From the NCBI GenBank assembly GCA_937910665.1, contig CALEPR010000111.1:1-22255 (forward strand): a DNA stretch of 22,255 nucleotides, read 5' to 3'. Numbering within the stretch: the first letter of the stretch is position 1; every line of letters starts with the position of its first letter. Origin of the DNA: an uncultured Selenomonadales bacterium (GTDB lineage: Bacteria; Bacillota; Negativicutes; Selenomonadales; Selenomonadaceae). Below, one piece after another: positions 7,707-15,834 of the stretch. The notes beneath the pieces are model-generated. The model had not been told where the DNA came from and made no database searches. It saw only the letters and a program-made list of their open reading frames with translations. A program made the position numbers and the translations under genes.

Positions 7707-8324
7707 ATGAGATTTTCATTTAGTGCCGAGTATAACATTGGAGATAAAGTGAAAGTCCTCTCCGGAGAACATAATGACAACTGGGAGGGGCGAATCGGCA
7801 AGGTAGTCGAAATAGGAATAGACCTTTGCCAAATTGTTTATCGTGTGGAGTTCAGAAGAGAGAAATTTAAACCCTGCTTTAAGGTAGAAGATTTAAAGCC
7901 GCTGTTTAGAAGAAAAAATAATGAATCAGTTAGAGAAATTGTTTTTAATGCGAAGTATGAGATAGGCGATAAAGTCAAAGTCTTGCCGAAAGCGCGGATT
8001 TTGAAGACAGACCTTGATGTATATGGAGAAGTATGCAGTGTTTTTATAGATAATCATATGTCGTTGGAAAAAATAAATTATTGTTACGAAAATAAAGTTG
8101 GTTGGTTTAATAAGAAAGATAATGAGTATTCGTGGTTTAACAACATGGTTTTGTATTTGAATCCGGCGGAAGACAGACCGGAGATATGGCGTGGCAAGGT
8201 TGGAGAGATAGTTAATATTGAGTTTGACGGAACAGAAGAAAAGCATATGATAATATATGGAGTAAAATATTTTAATGAAACGTCAGTGCCTTGTTTTCGA
8301 GAGCAGGATTTAGTTTTGGTATGA
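7707..8324 (+). CDS. Hypothetical protein with duplicated KOW/SH3-like domain
   Basis: I do not recognise a named family. The 205-residue protein is an internal duplication. Copy 1 (4-66) reads FSAEYNIGDKVKVL, WEGRIGKVVEI, YRVEFRR, PCFKVEDLKPL. Copy 2 (80-205) reads FNAKYEIGDKVKVL, WRGKVGEIVNI, YGVKYFN, PCFREQDLVLV, but has about 60 extra residues inserted after the first strand. The pattern 'GDKV.VL ... G.VG.IV.I ... Y.V.F' is that of small beta-barrels (KOW, SH3-like or YodL/DUF1653-type folds) that bind nucleic acid or protein. There is no signal peptide or membrane segment. GGGAGGC precedes the ATG at good spacing. It is transcribed divergently from the ATPase operon and stands alone. Confidence 0.72.
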   Translation: MRFSFSAEYNIGDKVKVLSGEHNDNWEGRIGKVVEIGIDLCQIVYRVEFRREKFKPCFKVEDLKPLFRRKNNESVREIVFNAKYEIGDKVKVLPKARILKTDLDVYGEVCSVFIDNHMSLEKINYCYENKVGWFNKKDNEYSWFNNMVLYLNPAEDRPEIWRGKVGEIVNIEFDGTEEKHMIIYGVKYFNETSVPCFREQDLVLV

Positions 8325-8517
8325 ACGTCATAGAACATAGCTGAACGTAAATGAAGGCTACGTTCAAGAGGGAAAGCTAATTGCAATGCTGATTTACGGG
8401 TATATATGAACGTAGTGTACGTAATTTTACTGGAAACTAAAAAATAATTAATAAAAATGATGATAAGAATTCCAATATAATTAATAGAAAAGACGTGCAA
8501 GATGTACATTACGTTCA
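8322..8517. repeat. Cluster of five TGAACGTA motifs in non-coding DNA
   Basis: TGAACGTA or its complement occurs at 8342-8349 (+), 8359-8366 (-), 8407-8414 (+) and 8510-8517 (-), with a one-mismatch copy TGAACGTC at 8322-8329 (+). The pair at 8342 and 8359 forms a perfect 8-base inverted repeat with a 9-base spacer. The two minus copies share the longer CTTGAACGTA. No T-run follows, so it is not a terminator. The only other exact copy I found is inside the Rpn gene (9736-9743). Possible roles are an operator array, recombinase arm sites or iterons. Confidence 0.6.
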
Positions 8518-8614
8518 AGTTCTCAACTTTTCATTCGACCTCAAAAATTATTCCACAAGAGTGGAATAAGGGCAAAACCAAAATACAGGTAAGGGTAGTT
8601 TTCTGTAACTTTCC
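8325..8614. other. Non-coding stretch between the KOW-like gene and the 8615 promoter
   Basis: I see no credible gene here on either strand. The stretch holds the TGAACGTA motif cluster, and a perfect 9-base hairpin (TTATTCCAC at 8548-8556, loop AAGA, GTGGAATAA at 8561-8569). On the minus strand this hairpin is followed by a T-run, but no minus-strand gene lies upstream of it. The longer open frames on the minus strand read as hydrophobic, low-quality shadows without ribosome sites. Confidence 0.6.
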
Positions 8615-8643
8615 TTGATAGTTCACTCGGTTTTCGCTATAAT
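8615..8643 (+). promoter_or_regulatory. Strong sigma-70/A-type promoter
   Basis: TTGATA (8615-8620, five of six consensus) and TATAAT (8638-8643, perfect) are separated by 17 bases. Transcription would begin near 8650 and give a leader of about 105 bases before the GTG at 8756. It would drive the small frameshifted gene, the Rpn nuclease, the PD-(D/E)XK protein and the recombinase as one unit ending at the 11565 terminator. Confidence 0.65.
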
Positions 8644-8755
8644 TCAATCTAGGTGATTCGATAGTTATAATGTTCGCAAAAATTTTGAGTTAGCTTTCAA
8701 TGAGTTTATTTCTCGCATTGAGACTTTATAAAAATTTTTATTGGAGGAGTCTATA

Positions 8756-8937
8756 GTGAATGAACTTGATTCTACCTGCGGAGTAAGTGATGACGAACTT
8801 ACAAAACGTTTTAAAGAGGCTATCCGCATTGACAATGAAATAAAAAAATTAAGGGTGTTCCAATAGCTGATTATGATGAGACTACAGGTAGAGCCTATCT
8901 TGAATACTCTGATGGGAAGCGTGAATATGTCTCTTAA
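8756..8937 (+). pseudogene. Small conserved-type protein with a -1 frameshift in an A-run
   Basis: A GTG at 8756 with GGAGGAG upstream (8743-8749) opens MNELDSTCGVSDDELTKRF and runs to a TAG at 8864. The continuation is in the -1 frame: KGVPIADYDETTGRAYLEY, ending at TAA 8935-8937. The frames meet at seven As (8842-8848). One extra A would give an unbroken 60-residue protein. The C-terminal pattern KGVPxAxYD...RAYLEYxDG.REYV resembles small proteins that I recall next to Rpn-type genes. In zero frame the run is A AAA AAA, a classical -1 slippery heptamer, so expression by ribosomal or transcriptional slippage is an alternative to decay. Function unknown. Confidence 0.65.
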
Positions 8938-9017
8938 ACTTCCTGAAATCTTATTATGTTTCCAGATTAAAGGATGCGGAAAAAATAATAATTCGTGATG
9001 ATTATTAAGGTGATTCG

Positions 9018-9851
9018 ATGACAAACGAAGAAAAGCTTGCGGTAAAATGGGATTCTCTCACTATTAAGGATAATTTTATCTTCGGTAAGGTAATGGAAGT
9101 TAATTCTGATTGGTGCCGTAGATTGATTGAACATATTCTCGATATTAAGGTAGAATCAATTAGTTATCCGGAGCGAGAGAAAACAATCGAGTCACGACTG
9201 GATAGCAAAGGTATTCGCCTTGATGTTTATGTGAAAGATGATAGAAACAGGTCATTTGACATTGAAATTCAACTAACCGATAATGATGACCTTGCTAAAC
9301 GAATGCGTTATTATATTGGCTTAATTGATTTAGATAAGCTCAACAAAGGGAAATCAGTAAAATATAAATCTTTCGGTGAATCTTATATTATCTTCATATG
9401 TACCTTCGATGTCTTTGGTTATGGTTATCAGCTGTATGACTTCGATATAGTGTGTAGACGAAATTCAGCTCTTCATCTCATTGACGGGACACATAGAATA
9501 TTTCTCTGTACAGAAGGAGAGGATGAGGAACTGAAAGAAGAAGTAAAAAATTTTTTGGATTATGTGGCGGGACGAGGAATTAAAAGTGATTTTATTCGAG
9601 AATTGGACGAGACGGTTCAGAGAGTGAAATTGTCGAAAGAATGGAGGCTTAGTTATATGACTTACGAGTTAGCATTATTGGAACGAGAAGAAATGGGCGA
9701 AGAACGTGGTCGAAAGCAAAAGTTACTTGAAAATTTACGTTCAGTGATGTTCAAACTCAATATTAATGCTGAGAAAGCAATGGATTTTTTGGATGTTCCT
9801 AAAGATGAACAATCTTATTACGCTTCCAAATTGAATGAGTCAGTAAAATAA
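9018..9851 (+). CDS. Rpn family PD-(D/E)XK nuclease / putative transposase
   Basis: Rpn (RpnA-like, PDDEXK_2) proteins are DNA endonucleases that promote RecA-independent recombination and have been linked to phage defence. The 277-residue protein is complete. The N-terminus (KWDSLTIKDNFIFGKVME) is the family hallmark. The nuclease core is IRLDVYVKDDRNRSFDIEIQ, with Asp69, Glu83 and Gln85. The C-terminal tail EREEMGEERGRKQKLLENLR is the usual charged helix, followed by a small helical end (about 235-277). AAGGTGAT at 9007-9014 precedes the ATG. It follows the frameshifted small gene and is two bases from the next gene, so it belongs to the operon ending in the recombinase. Confidence 0.88.
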   Translation: MTNEEKLAVKWDSLTIKDNFIFGKVMEVNSDWCRRLIEHILDIKVESISYPEREKTIESRLDSKGIRLDVYVKDDRNRSFDIEIQLTDNDDLAKRMRYYIGLIDLDKLNKGKSVKYKSFGESYIIFICTFDVFGYGYQLYDFDIVCRRNSALHLIDGTHRIFLCTEGEDEELKEEVKNFLDYVAGRGIKSDFIRELDETVQRVKLSKEWRLSYMTYELALLEREEMGEERGRKQKLLENLRSVMFKLNINAEKAMDFLDVPKDEQSYYASKLNESVK

Positions 9852-9853
9852 TT

Positions 9854-10627
9854 ATGCCTTACACAGTAACGCAAAGAATCAACTCAATTCAGCAACCTGT
9901 TGGAGGATATGTCCCTGTATCTGCAATGTGTGTTAAGCAGTACAGGGATAATTTTTCGCTCAATGATAAAGAAAATATACCAGCAAACTATGTTGGATTG
10001 GCGGTTGATTATCTTACACGTTTTCAAGTGACTGGCAATCTTGAGGAAGCCTTTGATATTCCAATTCTCGGAGCAAAAATTTTATTCCACAACTATGGAA
10101 TGCGTAAAAAATTCATGTATTGTTTAGAGTTACTTGAATCAGTAAAGACAGGAAATATATCTGCAGCGGTTCAGCTCACAGCTTACGACGATGTTTACAG
10201 AGCAGGAATCATTGACCTTCCTAAGCTGTCGCCAGATGCGGCAACGATTGAGAATATAAAAATCATGGTAAATCGCGGAGTCAGCTTCCTCAAAAGATTT
10301 TCTGAAGTCAAAACGGGCTTGACCTTCGAGGGCGGTTATACTGACATAGTTGTAAATGGCGACTGTGATTATTTGACAGATAACTCGCTGATTGATTTCA
10401 AAGTCCTGTGCGGGAACGTGACGAATAATCACACACTACAAATTTTGATGTACTATCTTATGGGATTGCACTCGATACATAGCTTAGAGTTTCAGAAAGT
10501 AAAATGGCTCGCACTTTTCAATCCCAGAAAAAATGTTGTCTACTATATCAATGTTAGCAAGGTTCCCGAAGCTGTTATCAATGAAGTTTCAAGAGAAGTT
10601 ATAGGTTACGCGGACAGAGGTAATTAA
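9854..10627 (+). CDS. RecB-like PD-(D/E)XK nuclease-fold protein
   Basis: I do not recognise an exact family, but the C-terminal half fits the RecB/Cas4-type nuclease core. GDCDYL (169-174, Asp172) is followed by LIDFKV (179-184, Asp181-x-Lys183) and then QILMY (196-200), the Q-x-x-x-Y motif of that group. The N-terminal half (1-150) is mostly helical and unassigned. The usual cysteine cluster of Cas4 or AddB is absent. It starts two bases after the Rpn stop with no ribosome site of its own and ends one base before the recombinase start, so translation is probably coupled. Processing of DNA ends during integration or replication of the element is a reasonable but unproven role. Confidence 0.68.
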   Translation: MPYTVTQRINSIQQPVGGYVPVSAMCVKQYRDNFSLNDKENIPANYVGLAVDYLTRFQVTGNLEEAFDIPILGAKILFHNYGMRKKFMYCLELLESVKTGNISAAVQLTAYDDVYRAGIIDLPKLSPDAATIENIKIMVNRGVSFLKRFSEVKTGLTFEGGYTDIVVNGDCDYLTDNSLIDFKVLCGNVTNNHTLQILMYYLMGLHSIHSLEFQKVKWLALFNPRKNVVYYINVSKVPEAVINEVSREVIGYADRGN

Positions 10628-10628
10628 T

Positions 10629-11564
10629 ATGCAAGAAATTATAGGTCTTAATCAATCTGCCATTGAAGTCTCCAGCTTTTCAGAGTCACTGGTAGAATTA
10701 TGGATAAAGTTTACAGATGTTCGTCCTGCATCGCAGAAAACCTACACAAAGGCACTGAGGCAAATGTTCAAATATTTTTGTTCAAATGCCATTATAAATC
10801 CGACTCGTAACGACATTGAAGAATGGAAGTCGGAAATGTTAGCCACTAAAAAGGCTACTACGGTTCAGTTATATATTATTGCCGCAAAATTATTCTTCAA
10901 ATTTTTGTCTCAGCACAATATTTATCCGAACATAACCGATAACATGAAGAGTGCCAAAGTCGACCACGAACATAAAAAAGATGCCTTGACAATAAAACAA
11001 TGTCAGGCATTACTTCAATCAATAGATATTTCAACGACTAAAGGCTTAAGAGACCGAGCAATTATTTCACTGATGATGACAGCGGGATTAAGAACTATTG
11101 AGGTCGTCCGCGCAGATGTCGGCGACCTTCATTATTTTGCTGATTCAGTGTATCTTTCAATTCAAGGCAAAGGACATGATGAGAAGTCAGCAAAGGTGCT
11201 TGTCGCCTCTCAAGTTTATGGCTTTATTCAAGAGTATCTTCAGACTAGAAAGAATTTATCCAACGCGGAGCCGCTTTTTACTTCAACGTCGCGCAGAAAT
11301 TTTAACCAGAGACTGGACACTCAATCAATCAGCAAGCTCGTCAAGAAAAAGCTCCGAGAAATTTTTATAGACGACAATCGACATACAGCACATAGCTTGA
11401 GACATACAGCGGCGACGCAAGCTATTTTGAATGGAGTTCCGCTCACTCAAGTTCAGCAAGTTCTTAGGCATTCAAATATCAACACGACTTTAATATACAG
11501 TCATGCAATCGAGAGAATGAAAAATAAAAGTGAGCAGACCGTTGCTGATGCTATCTTTAATTAA
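10629..11564 (+). CDS. Tyrosine recombinase / integrase
   Basis: This is a complete 311-residue site-specific recombinase. The N-terminal SAM-like DNA-binding domain spans about 18-100 and the catalytic domain about 115-300. All catalytic residues are visible: Arg155 (GLRTIEV), Lys181 (QGKGHDEKS), His255-x-x-Arg258 (HSLRHT), His281 (LRHSNI) and the nucleophile Tyr290 (TTLIYSH). It resembles XerC/D-like integrases of integrative elements and plasmids rather than long phage lambda-type enzymes. It closes the plus-strand operon and is followed directly by a terminator. It probably moves the element to which the primase, VapE and ParA genes belong; no att core was identified by eye. Confidence 0.93.
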   Translation: MQEIIGLNQSAIEVSSFSESLVELWIKFTDVRPASQKTYTKALRQMFKYFCSNAIINPTRNDIEEWKSEMLATKKATTVQLYIIAAKLFFKFLSQHNIYPNITDNMKSAKVDHEHKKDALTIKQCQALLQSIDISTTKGLRDRAIISLMMTAGLRTIEVVRADVGDLHYFADSVYLSIQGKGHDEKSAKVLVASQVYGFIQEYLQTRKNLSNAEPLFTSTSRRNFNQRLDTQSISKLVKKKLREIFIDDNRHTAHSLRHTAATQAILNGVPLTQVQQVLRHSNINTTLIYSHAIERMKNKSEQTVADAIFN

Positions 11565-11604
11565 AAATCCCTGTCCATAGTTGTTGCGAACAGGGATTTC
11601 TTTA
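11565..11604. terminator. Bidirectional rho-independent terminator
   Basis: AAATCCCTGT (11565-11574) and ACAGGGATTT (11590-11599) form a perfect 10-base stem with a 15-base loop. CTTTATC follows on the plus strand and a T-rich run (TTTTTAATTAAAG) follows on the minus strand. It separates the convergent recombinase and Sel1-like genes. Confidence 0.8.
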
Positions 11605-11633
11605 TCATTGATGACTGACAGGGTAGCCTTTGC

Positions 11634-12812
11634 TTAGCTGACTTTAGTTTTTGATTTCACTGTTTCGATTATCTCGTCAATGGCTCTGTTTGTTATTTCT
11701 TTCTGCAAGGTATCATATGACTTTAAAACCCAGAAATCGTTCTTAATTTGACTGTAGTATTCAAGAGCTGTTGAAAGAGACTGTTGGACTCCGATTCCGT
11801 AACGATAAGCTTCAGCTACAGATATTACTATTTCAAAGAAATTAAGTTTTTCGTCATTATACGAATTAAATTTAAGACTTGGCTTTTCGTATAAGACTAA
11901 ATCTGCAATCCTTTTTTTCAAGGTAAAAGCTTGTTCTTCATCTTTAGATGAGCCGAGTCCGTAATGGTACATTTCACTCAGATTAATTATGGCGGGTAAT
12001 GATTCATGTACCATGGCTTTTTTAAAGGTTTCTTTAGCGTTCTGATAATCGTTTAGTTCAAGATATAATGTTCCTAATAGATTAAGAAGGTAACCGACAA
12101 TATCTGGCGAGCCGTCTTTAAGTTGAGTATGGTGAGTGTAATTCCATAAATCATTTTCTATATCGCAGATTAAATTGTGTTCATCGATTTCTTCACAAAG
12201 TGGTATAGTATATTTTCTAAGCGTGAAATCAAAATCCCAAGCTATGTCGCAGTCAATGTAAGCATATTTGGTAAGTTCTTTCAAGCATTTAATAGCTAAA
12301 GGCAAAGATTTACTAACCCCTAAGTCATAAAATGGAGGTACTTCTTTTCCGGCAGATTGATGTGCTAAAAAGTAGAGACCAAGCGGGCAGTTATATTCAG
12401 CGGTTTTAAAGCACCAATCTATCATTTTTTCTTTATTGGCTTTTATGTTGAGTTCTGTATTGCCGTCTCTGTACGAGAATATAATTTCTCTTGCGGCGTT
12501 CTTATCACCTTTTTTTACCATTTTTATTAAAGAATTTAGTGCAGCTTTAGGGTTTTTCTTTACACCAATTCCTTTTTTATACATTTTGAATAATGCGTAA
12601 TGGTCTGAATAATCTGTACCATAGACAGAGGGGTCGCTTTCAGATTTTACCTTCTTTCTTATAATATGAAATAATTGTTCTTTAAAATCGTCGTCTACCA
12701 TATTATTTTCAGCGAGATTAAGAGCTAACTCGCTTAACTTTGAAATATGGTGTTTGCTTCCTTTGTTTTCTGTAATAATACTTAATAATTTATTTAAGCC
12801 TTCATTTGTCAT
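11634..12812 (-). CDS. Sel1/TPR-repeat protein
   Basis: This 392-residue soluble protein is built of helical repeats. Sel1-like units are seen at about 72-105 (ALFKMYKKGIGVKKNPKAAL), 275-305 (LSEMYHYGLGSSKDEEQA) and 330-355 (VAEAYRYGIGVQQSLSTALE). A TPR lies at about 240-267 (LLGTLYLELNDYQNAKETF). Such repeats mediate protein contacts, and no enzymatic domain is visible. GGAGG lies nine bases before the ATG. It is the last gene after the VapE helicase, with a 53-base gap. Cargo status is likely, since replication modules do not normally need such a protein. Its role is unknown. Confidence 0.82.
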   Translation of the reverse strand: MTNEGLNKLLSIITENKGSKHHISKLSELALNLAENNMVDDDFKEQLFHIIRKKVKSESDPSVYGTDYSDHYALFKMYKKGIGVKKNPKAALNSLIKMVKKGDKNAAREIIFSYRDGNTELNIKANKEKMIDWCFKTAEYNCPLGLYFLAHQSAGKEVPPFYDLGVSKSLPLAIKCLKELTKYAYIDCDIAWDFDFTLRKYTIPLCEEIDEHNLICDIENDLWNYTHHTQLKDGSPDIVGYLLNLLGTLYLELNDYQNAKETFKKAMVHESLPAIINLSEMYHYGLGSSKDEEQAFTLKKRIADLVLYEKPSLKFNSYNDEKLNFFEIVISVAEAYRYGIGVQQSLSTALEYYSQIKNDFWVLKSYDTLQKEITNRAIDEIIETVKSKTKVS

Positions 12813-12865
12813 GATAAAAATCCTCCGTATTTTAAATAATTCGATAAGATTCTTACGACTCGTTT

Positions 12866-14635
12866 TTAATGTCGTATTGTTTTTCTTTTATACACACTTC
12901 TTTGTATACCGTAAATTCCACAAGACTTTCTGCCAATCAACTCCCAATTTGGTAATGAATCAAGAATCTCGGCAATATCTTTGAGAGTACCTCTTGCTGA
13001 GTTAGGATTATCTATATTGAGGCATTCGTAAGCAATTTCAGCGGCACAAACAATTTCACGTTTGCAAGAACCAGTAGGGATGGTTTTTGCTACATCTCTA
13101 AAAACCCCGTATCCTTCTATTATCTCAAAACCTCTGCCATCATTATTGGCATATTTCCTCCTTTCGAGTTTGCTCATATTATCCCATGTTTGTTTATCTG
13201 GGATTGGCATTTCAAGGAATGCTGTGACTAAACCATCTAAACCACTTCCTTCCGTGTATGATTCTTGTATTAATTTAGCCTGCTCCAGAATGTTGTCTGG
13301 AGGCAGTAAATTTCTTTCGTTAAAAGGTTGTTCTTCATTAAATTTGTAGAGAACTTCAGACCATATTTGATTTATGTAATCGCTGTCAATTTTTTCTAGA
13401 GCTTTGAAGGTATCAAAGTCATCATCACAAACAATAATCCAAAAACGTCTGCCGCCTGTGCGGTCTTTTAAGAACTCTGGTAGATTGGTAGTTCCGGCAA
13501 ATACACATTGACGAGGAAATTCTCCAGTTCTTCTACCATATGGAAGTCTGAATTTGTCGACCTTCCTTGAAATAAAGGCTTTGATCGCTTCATTGTCTGC
13601 ACGTTTAGTGGCTTGCATTTCACCGAGTTCAATAATCCAATTACCTTGCAAATTTTCTAAAGCTTCTTTACCACTTATGTCGAATATACTGTCGTTAAAC
13701 CATGTTACACCAAGTTTGGCTAAAATAGTGCTTTTTCCTTTGCCTTGAGCTCCTTTTAAAACAAGACAGTAGTCAAATTTACAACCAGGGTAATAAATTC
13801 TGGCTATAGCGGCTTTCAACCAATGAATTGTTATGCTTTTTGTATATTCGCAATCTTTTGCTCCGAGTATTTCAATAAATAATCTCGGAGCTCTTTCTAT
13901 TCCGTCCCATGGTGGTAAGTTTTTTAGGTAGTTTCTGACAGGATGGAAACTATTTTTATTAGCAATCTCGTGAAGTACGTTTCTAAATATCTTTTCGTTA
14001 TTCAGGTTTCCATATGTACGATTAATATAGTTCTGAAGAGCGGCATCATCGAGTTCGCCCCACTCATTAAATTTTATAAGAGAAGATTGTCTCCAAGGTA
14101 GGTCTGTTCTTAAAGGAGTAATTCTATAGGCGAAAGCATCGTAACCAACGCAATTACCTACAATCGGGTCGAATTGTAAGATTAATTCATAATTCTTTAC
14201 ATTACTGAGAATCTTGCCCGATTCATTGTATTCTAATGTTTCTTTAATTAAAGTTAATAGCAGTTCATTTTTCTCTGGAGTGGGTGTTTTATCTTTATTT
14301 ATTTGCATGAGTTTCGACACATTGTAACTATATCTTAGTTCTGAGAGTTGTTTTGCTAAATCTTGCGCTGAATCCCCTTTTTGTTTAGCCAGTTCAAGGC
14401 AGGCTATATATTTGTCGACCTCTTTGTCTAGCTCTTCATTTAAAGAGCGAAATAGTATTCCTTTGTTTTTAAATTTTTCATACTTGTCTGAGTCGTATAT
14501 TTTGCACATAGTAGTGGCTTCCACAATGGAGGCAGTTAAAGGAGATTTTCCAAACTCAAAATTTTCGAGTAGGGCTACAGCTTTATTAAGCTTATCCTTA
14601 ATAATATCTTCAATTTTCGGTTGTTTGGTGGTCAT
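12866..14635 (-). CDS. VapE-type (virulence-associated E) AAA+/SF3-like helicase
   Basis: The 589-residue protein matches the virulence-associated protein E family, whose members act with primases in replication of phage satellites, plasmids and integrative elements. The core (about 230-420) has HPVRNYLKNLPPWDG, Walker A GAQGKGKST (295-303), Walker B WIIELGEM (333-340), the motif AFISRKVDKFRLPYGRR and the arginine-rich DRTGGRRFW (391-399). The first 220 residues are a family-variable helical region. The C-terminus (about 530-589) looks like a small winged helix. Its ATG overlaps the primase stop (ATGA), so primase and helicase are made together, as expected for a replication pair. Confidence 0.9.
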   Translation of the reverse strand: MTTKQPKIEDIIKDKLNKAVALLENFEFGKSPLTASIVEATTMCKIYDSDKYEKFKNKGILFRSLNEELDKEVDKYIACLELAKQKGDSAQDLAKQLSELRYSYNVSKLMQINKDKTPTPEKNELLLTLIKETLEYNESGKILSNVKNYELILQFDPIVGNCVGYDAFAYRITPLRTDLPWRQSSLIKFNEWGELDDAALQNYINRTYGNLNNEKIFRNVLHEIANKNSFHPVRNYLKNLPPWDGIERAPRLFIEILGAKDCEYTKSITIHWLKAAIARIYYPGCKFDYCLVLKGAQGKGKSTILAKLGVTWFNDSIFDISGKEALENLQGNWIIELGEMQATKRADNEAIKAFISRKVDKFRLPYGRRTGEFPRQCVFAGTTNLPEFLKDRTGGRRFWIIVCDDDFDTFKALEKIDSDYINQIWSEVLYKFNEEQPFNERNLLPPDNILEQAKLIQESYTEGSGLDGLVTAFLEMPIPDKQTWDNMSKLERRKYANNDGRGFEIIEGYGVFRDVAKTIPTGSCKREIVCAAEIAYECLNIDNPNSARGTLKDIAEILDSLPNWELIGRKSCGIYGIQRSVYKRKTIRH

Positions 14636-15834
14636 ATAATCAAATCCTTTCTAAATTTAAATTGGGAACTATCAATTTTAACGGGAGTCGAAAAACTGTC
14701 GTAGTATTTTAGGTTTAAAACATTCGCTCCGTATTTTAAAGCATCATTAAAGTTGATGTCATATGTGTATTGAATCCAATCAATCAAATCGCCATATTTG
14801 CCGCAGTTCCAGCAACGATATTTATTGGTTTGATGTTGAGTTATTCCAGTACCGTTTACTCCGCTACCACTACCACATTTCGGACAAATCCATCCGCCAA
14901 CTTTGTCACGTTTAGGAAAAAATGTTTCAAAGGGAGTAGTTTTCAGTATCTGAATTAGTTTTGTACGAGTTACCTCTGTGGCAACAAAGTCTGGTTTGAT
15001 TTCAACTTTAGGTGTGAGCAGAATATTTTTTTGTTGGATTGCATTCGATGTAGTAGTACATTCTCTAGACTCTTGATGGATAGAATGAAATGAATCTTCA
15101 ATTAAATCGTCCAGTTCGTCGACCCTATATACAACATCATTTATTTCTATTACTCTACACAGCGGAGGCGTAGTGGAATTAGATTTGTAATTAAATGTTC
15201 CAGGCATTCTCATAATTCTTGACAGGTCTTGAACTGAATCGACTGCTTTTTCATAGATTCCAGCATTGTGACGAATAATCGAGATTAATTTCTTGTTTCT
15301 TGCTTCAGCTGCATCTCTGTTGTAATCACTGATGAGAAGTGCTTTGCTAAACAGGTAGTAGGCGTGTAGTCCGTATCCACTGTTTACAATGATAGAAGGC
15401 TTAAATGGTAAGAATGACATTGCGGTTTCGATAGTAGTCGGATAACTCTCTCCAACGTGAACGCCGCCAATTATATCTATGTCTACCCAAATACTGGTTT
15501 GTAGTGAAACATCATTTTTTTTGGCGCGAATATGTTTCGGCATAGGTAAATCTGTTAGACAGACGCTGTAGAATACGTCGTAACCTTCTTCGCTTTTTTG
15601 TACGGCAGTAATAGCCATTGCCAGAATTTGTGCGGGTAGTGTCATATCAAATGTTAAAGTGAGTTTCTCACCTCCCTTCTTTATCCAGAGATAACCATAT
15701 TTGTTTCTCTTAAAATTGCCAAGTTGTAGCGATTTATACAGTGTTCTTAAAAAGGTTTCGGACGCAGAGATTCTTGCTATACGGCTTACTGATTGTTCGG
15801 ACTTAGATTCTAAAGCAGTGTTGTTATTGAGCAA
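14632..15834 (-). CDS. AEP-type primase with C-terminal CHC2-like zinc finger
   Basis: The 400-residue protein looks like an archaeo-eukaryotic-type primase (RepB/prim-pol class): WVDIDI (116-121, metal-binding Asp118 and Asp120), NSGYGLHAYYLF (151-162, SGxGxH motif) and LSRIMRMPGTFNYK (204-217). At the C-terminus (317-370) there is a DnaG-like zinc ribbon, CPKC (317-320) and CWNC (341-344), followed by GKYGDLIDWIQ. In DnaG this finger is N-terminal; here it is C-terminal. The start is a TTG at 15834 that overlaps the end of the upstream gene by 11 bases; no ATG occurs before residue 64, so the TTG is needed to keep the N-terminal part. It would prime replication of the element with the coupled VapE helicase. 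Confidence 0.83.
   Translation of the reverse strand: MLNNNTALESKSEQSVSRIARISASETFLRTLYKSLQLGNFKRNKYGYLWIKKGGEKLTLTFDMTLPAQILAMAITAVQKSEEGYDVFYSVCLTDLPMPKHIRAKKNDVSLQTSIWVDIDIIGGVHVGESYPTTIETAMSFLPFKPSIIVNSGYGLHAYYLFSKALLISDYNRDAAEARNKKLISIIRHNAGIYEKAVDSVQDLSRIMRMPGTFNYKSNSTTPPLCRVIEINDVVYRVDELDDLIEDSFHSIHQESRECTTTSNAIQQKNILLTPKVEIKPDFVATEVTRTKLIQILKTTPFETFFPKRDKVGGWICPKCGSGSGVNGTGITQHQTNKYRCWNCGKYGDLIDWIQYTYDINFNDALKYGANVLNLKYYDSFSTPVKIDSSQFKFRKDLII

Noticed and set aside
8084..8518. 144-residue open frame on the minus strand
   Set aside because: It overlaps the well-supported 7707-8324 gene, has no ribosome site and reads as a hydrophobic shadow.
8548..8569. Perfect 9-base hairpin with AAGA loop, followed by a T-run on the minus strand
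   Set aside because: It has terminator form only on the minus strand, where no gene lies upstream; kept as a structure without a function.
8651..9019. 12-base direct repeat AGGTGATTCGAT at 8651-8662 and 9008-9019
   Set aside because: It contains a Shine-Dalgarno-like core and is short; nothing else flanking it matches, so it is probably chance or a trace of an old gene start.
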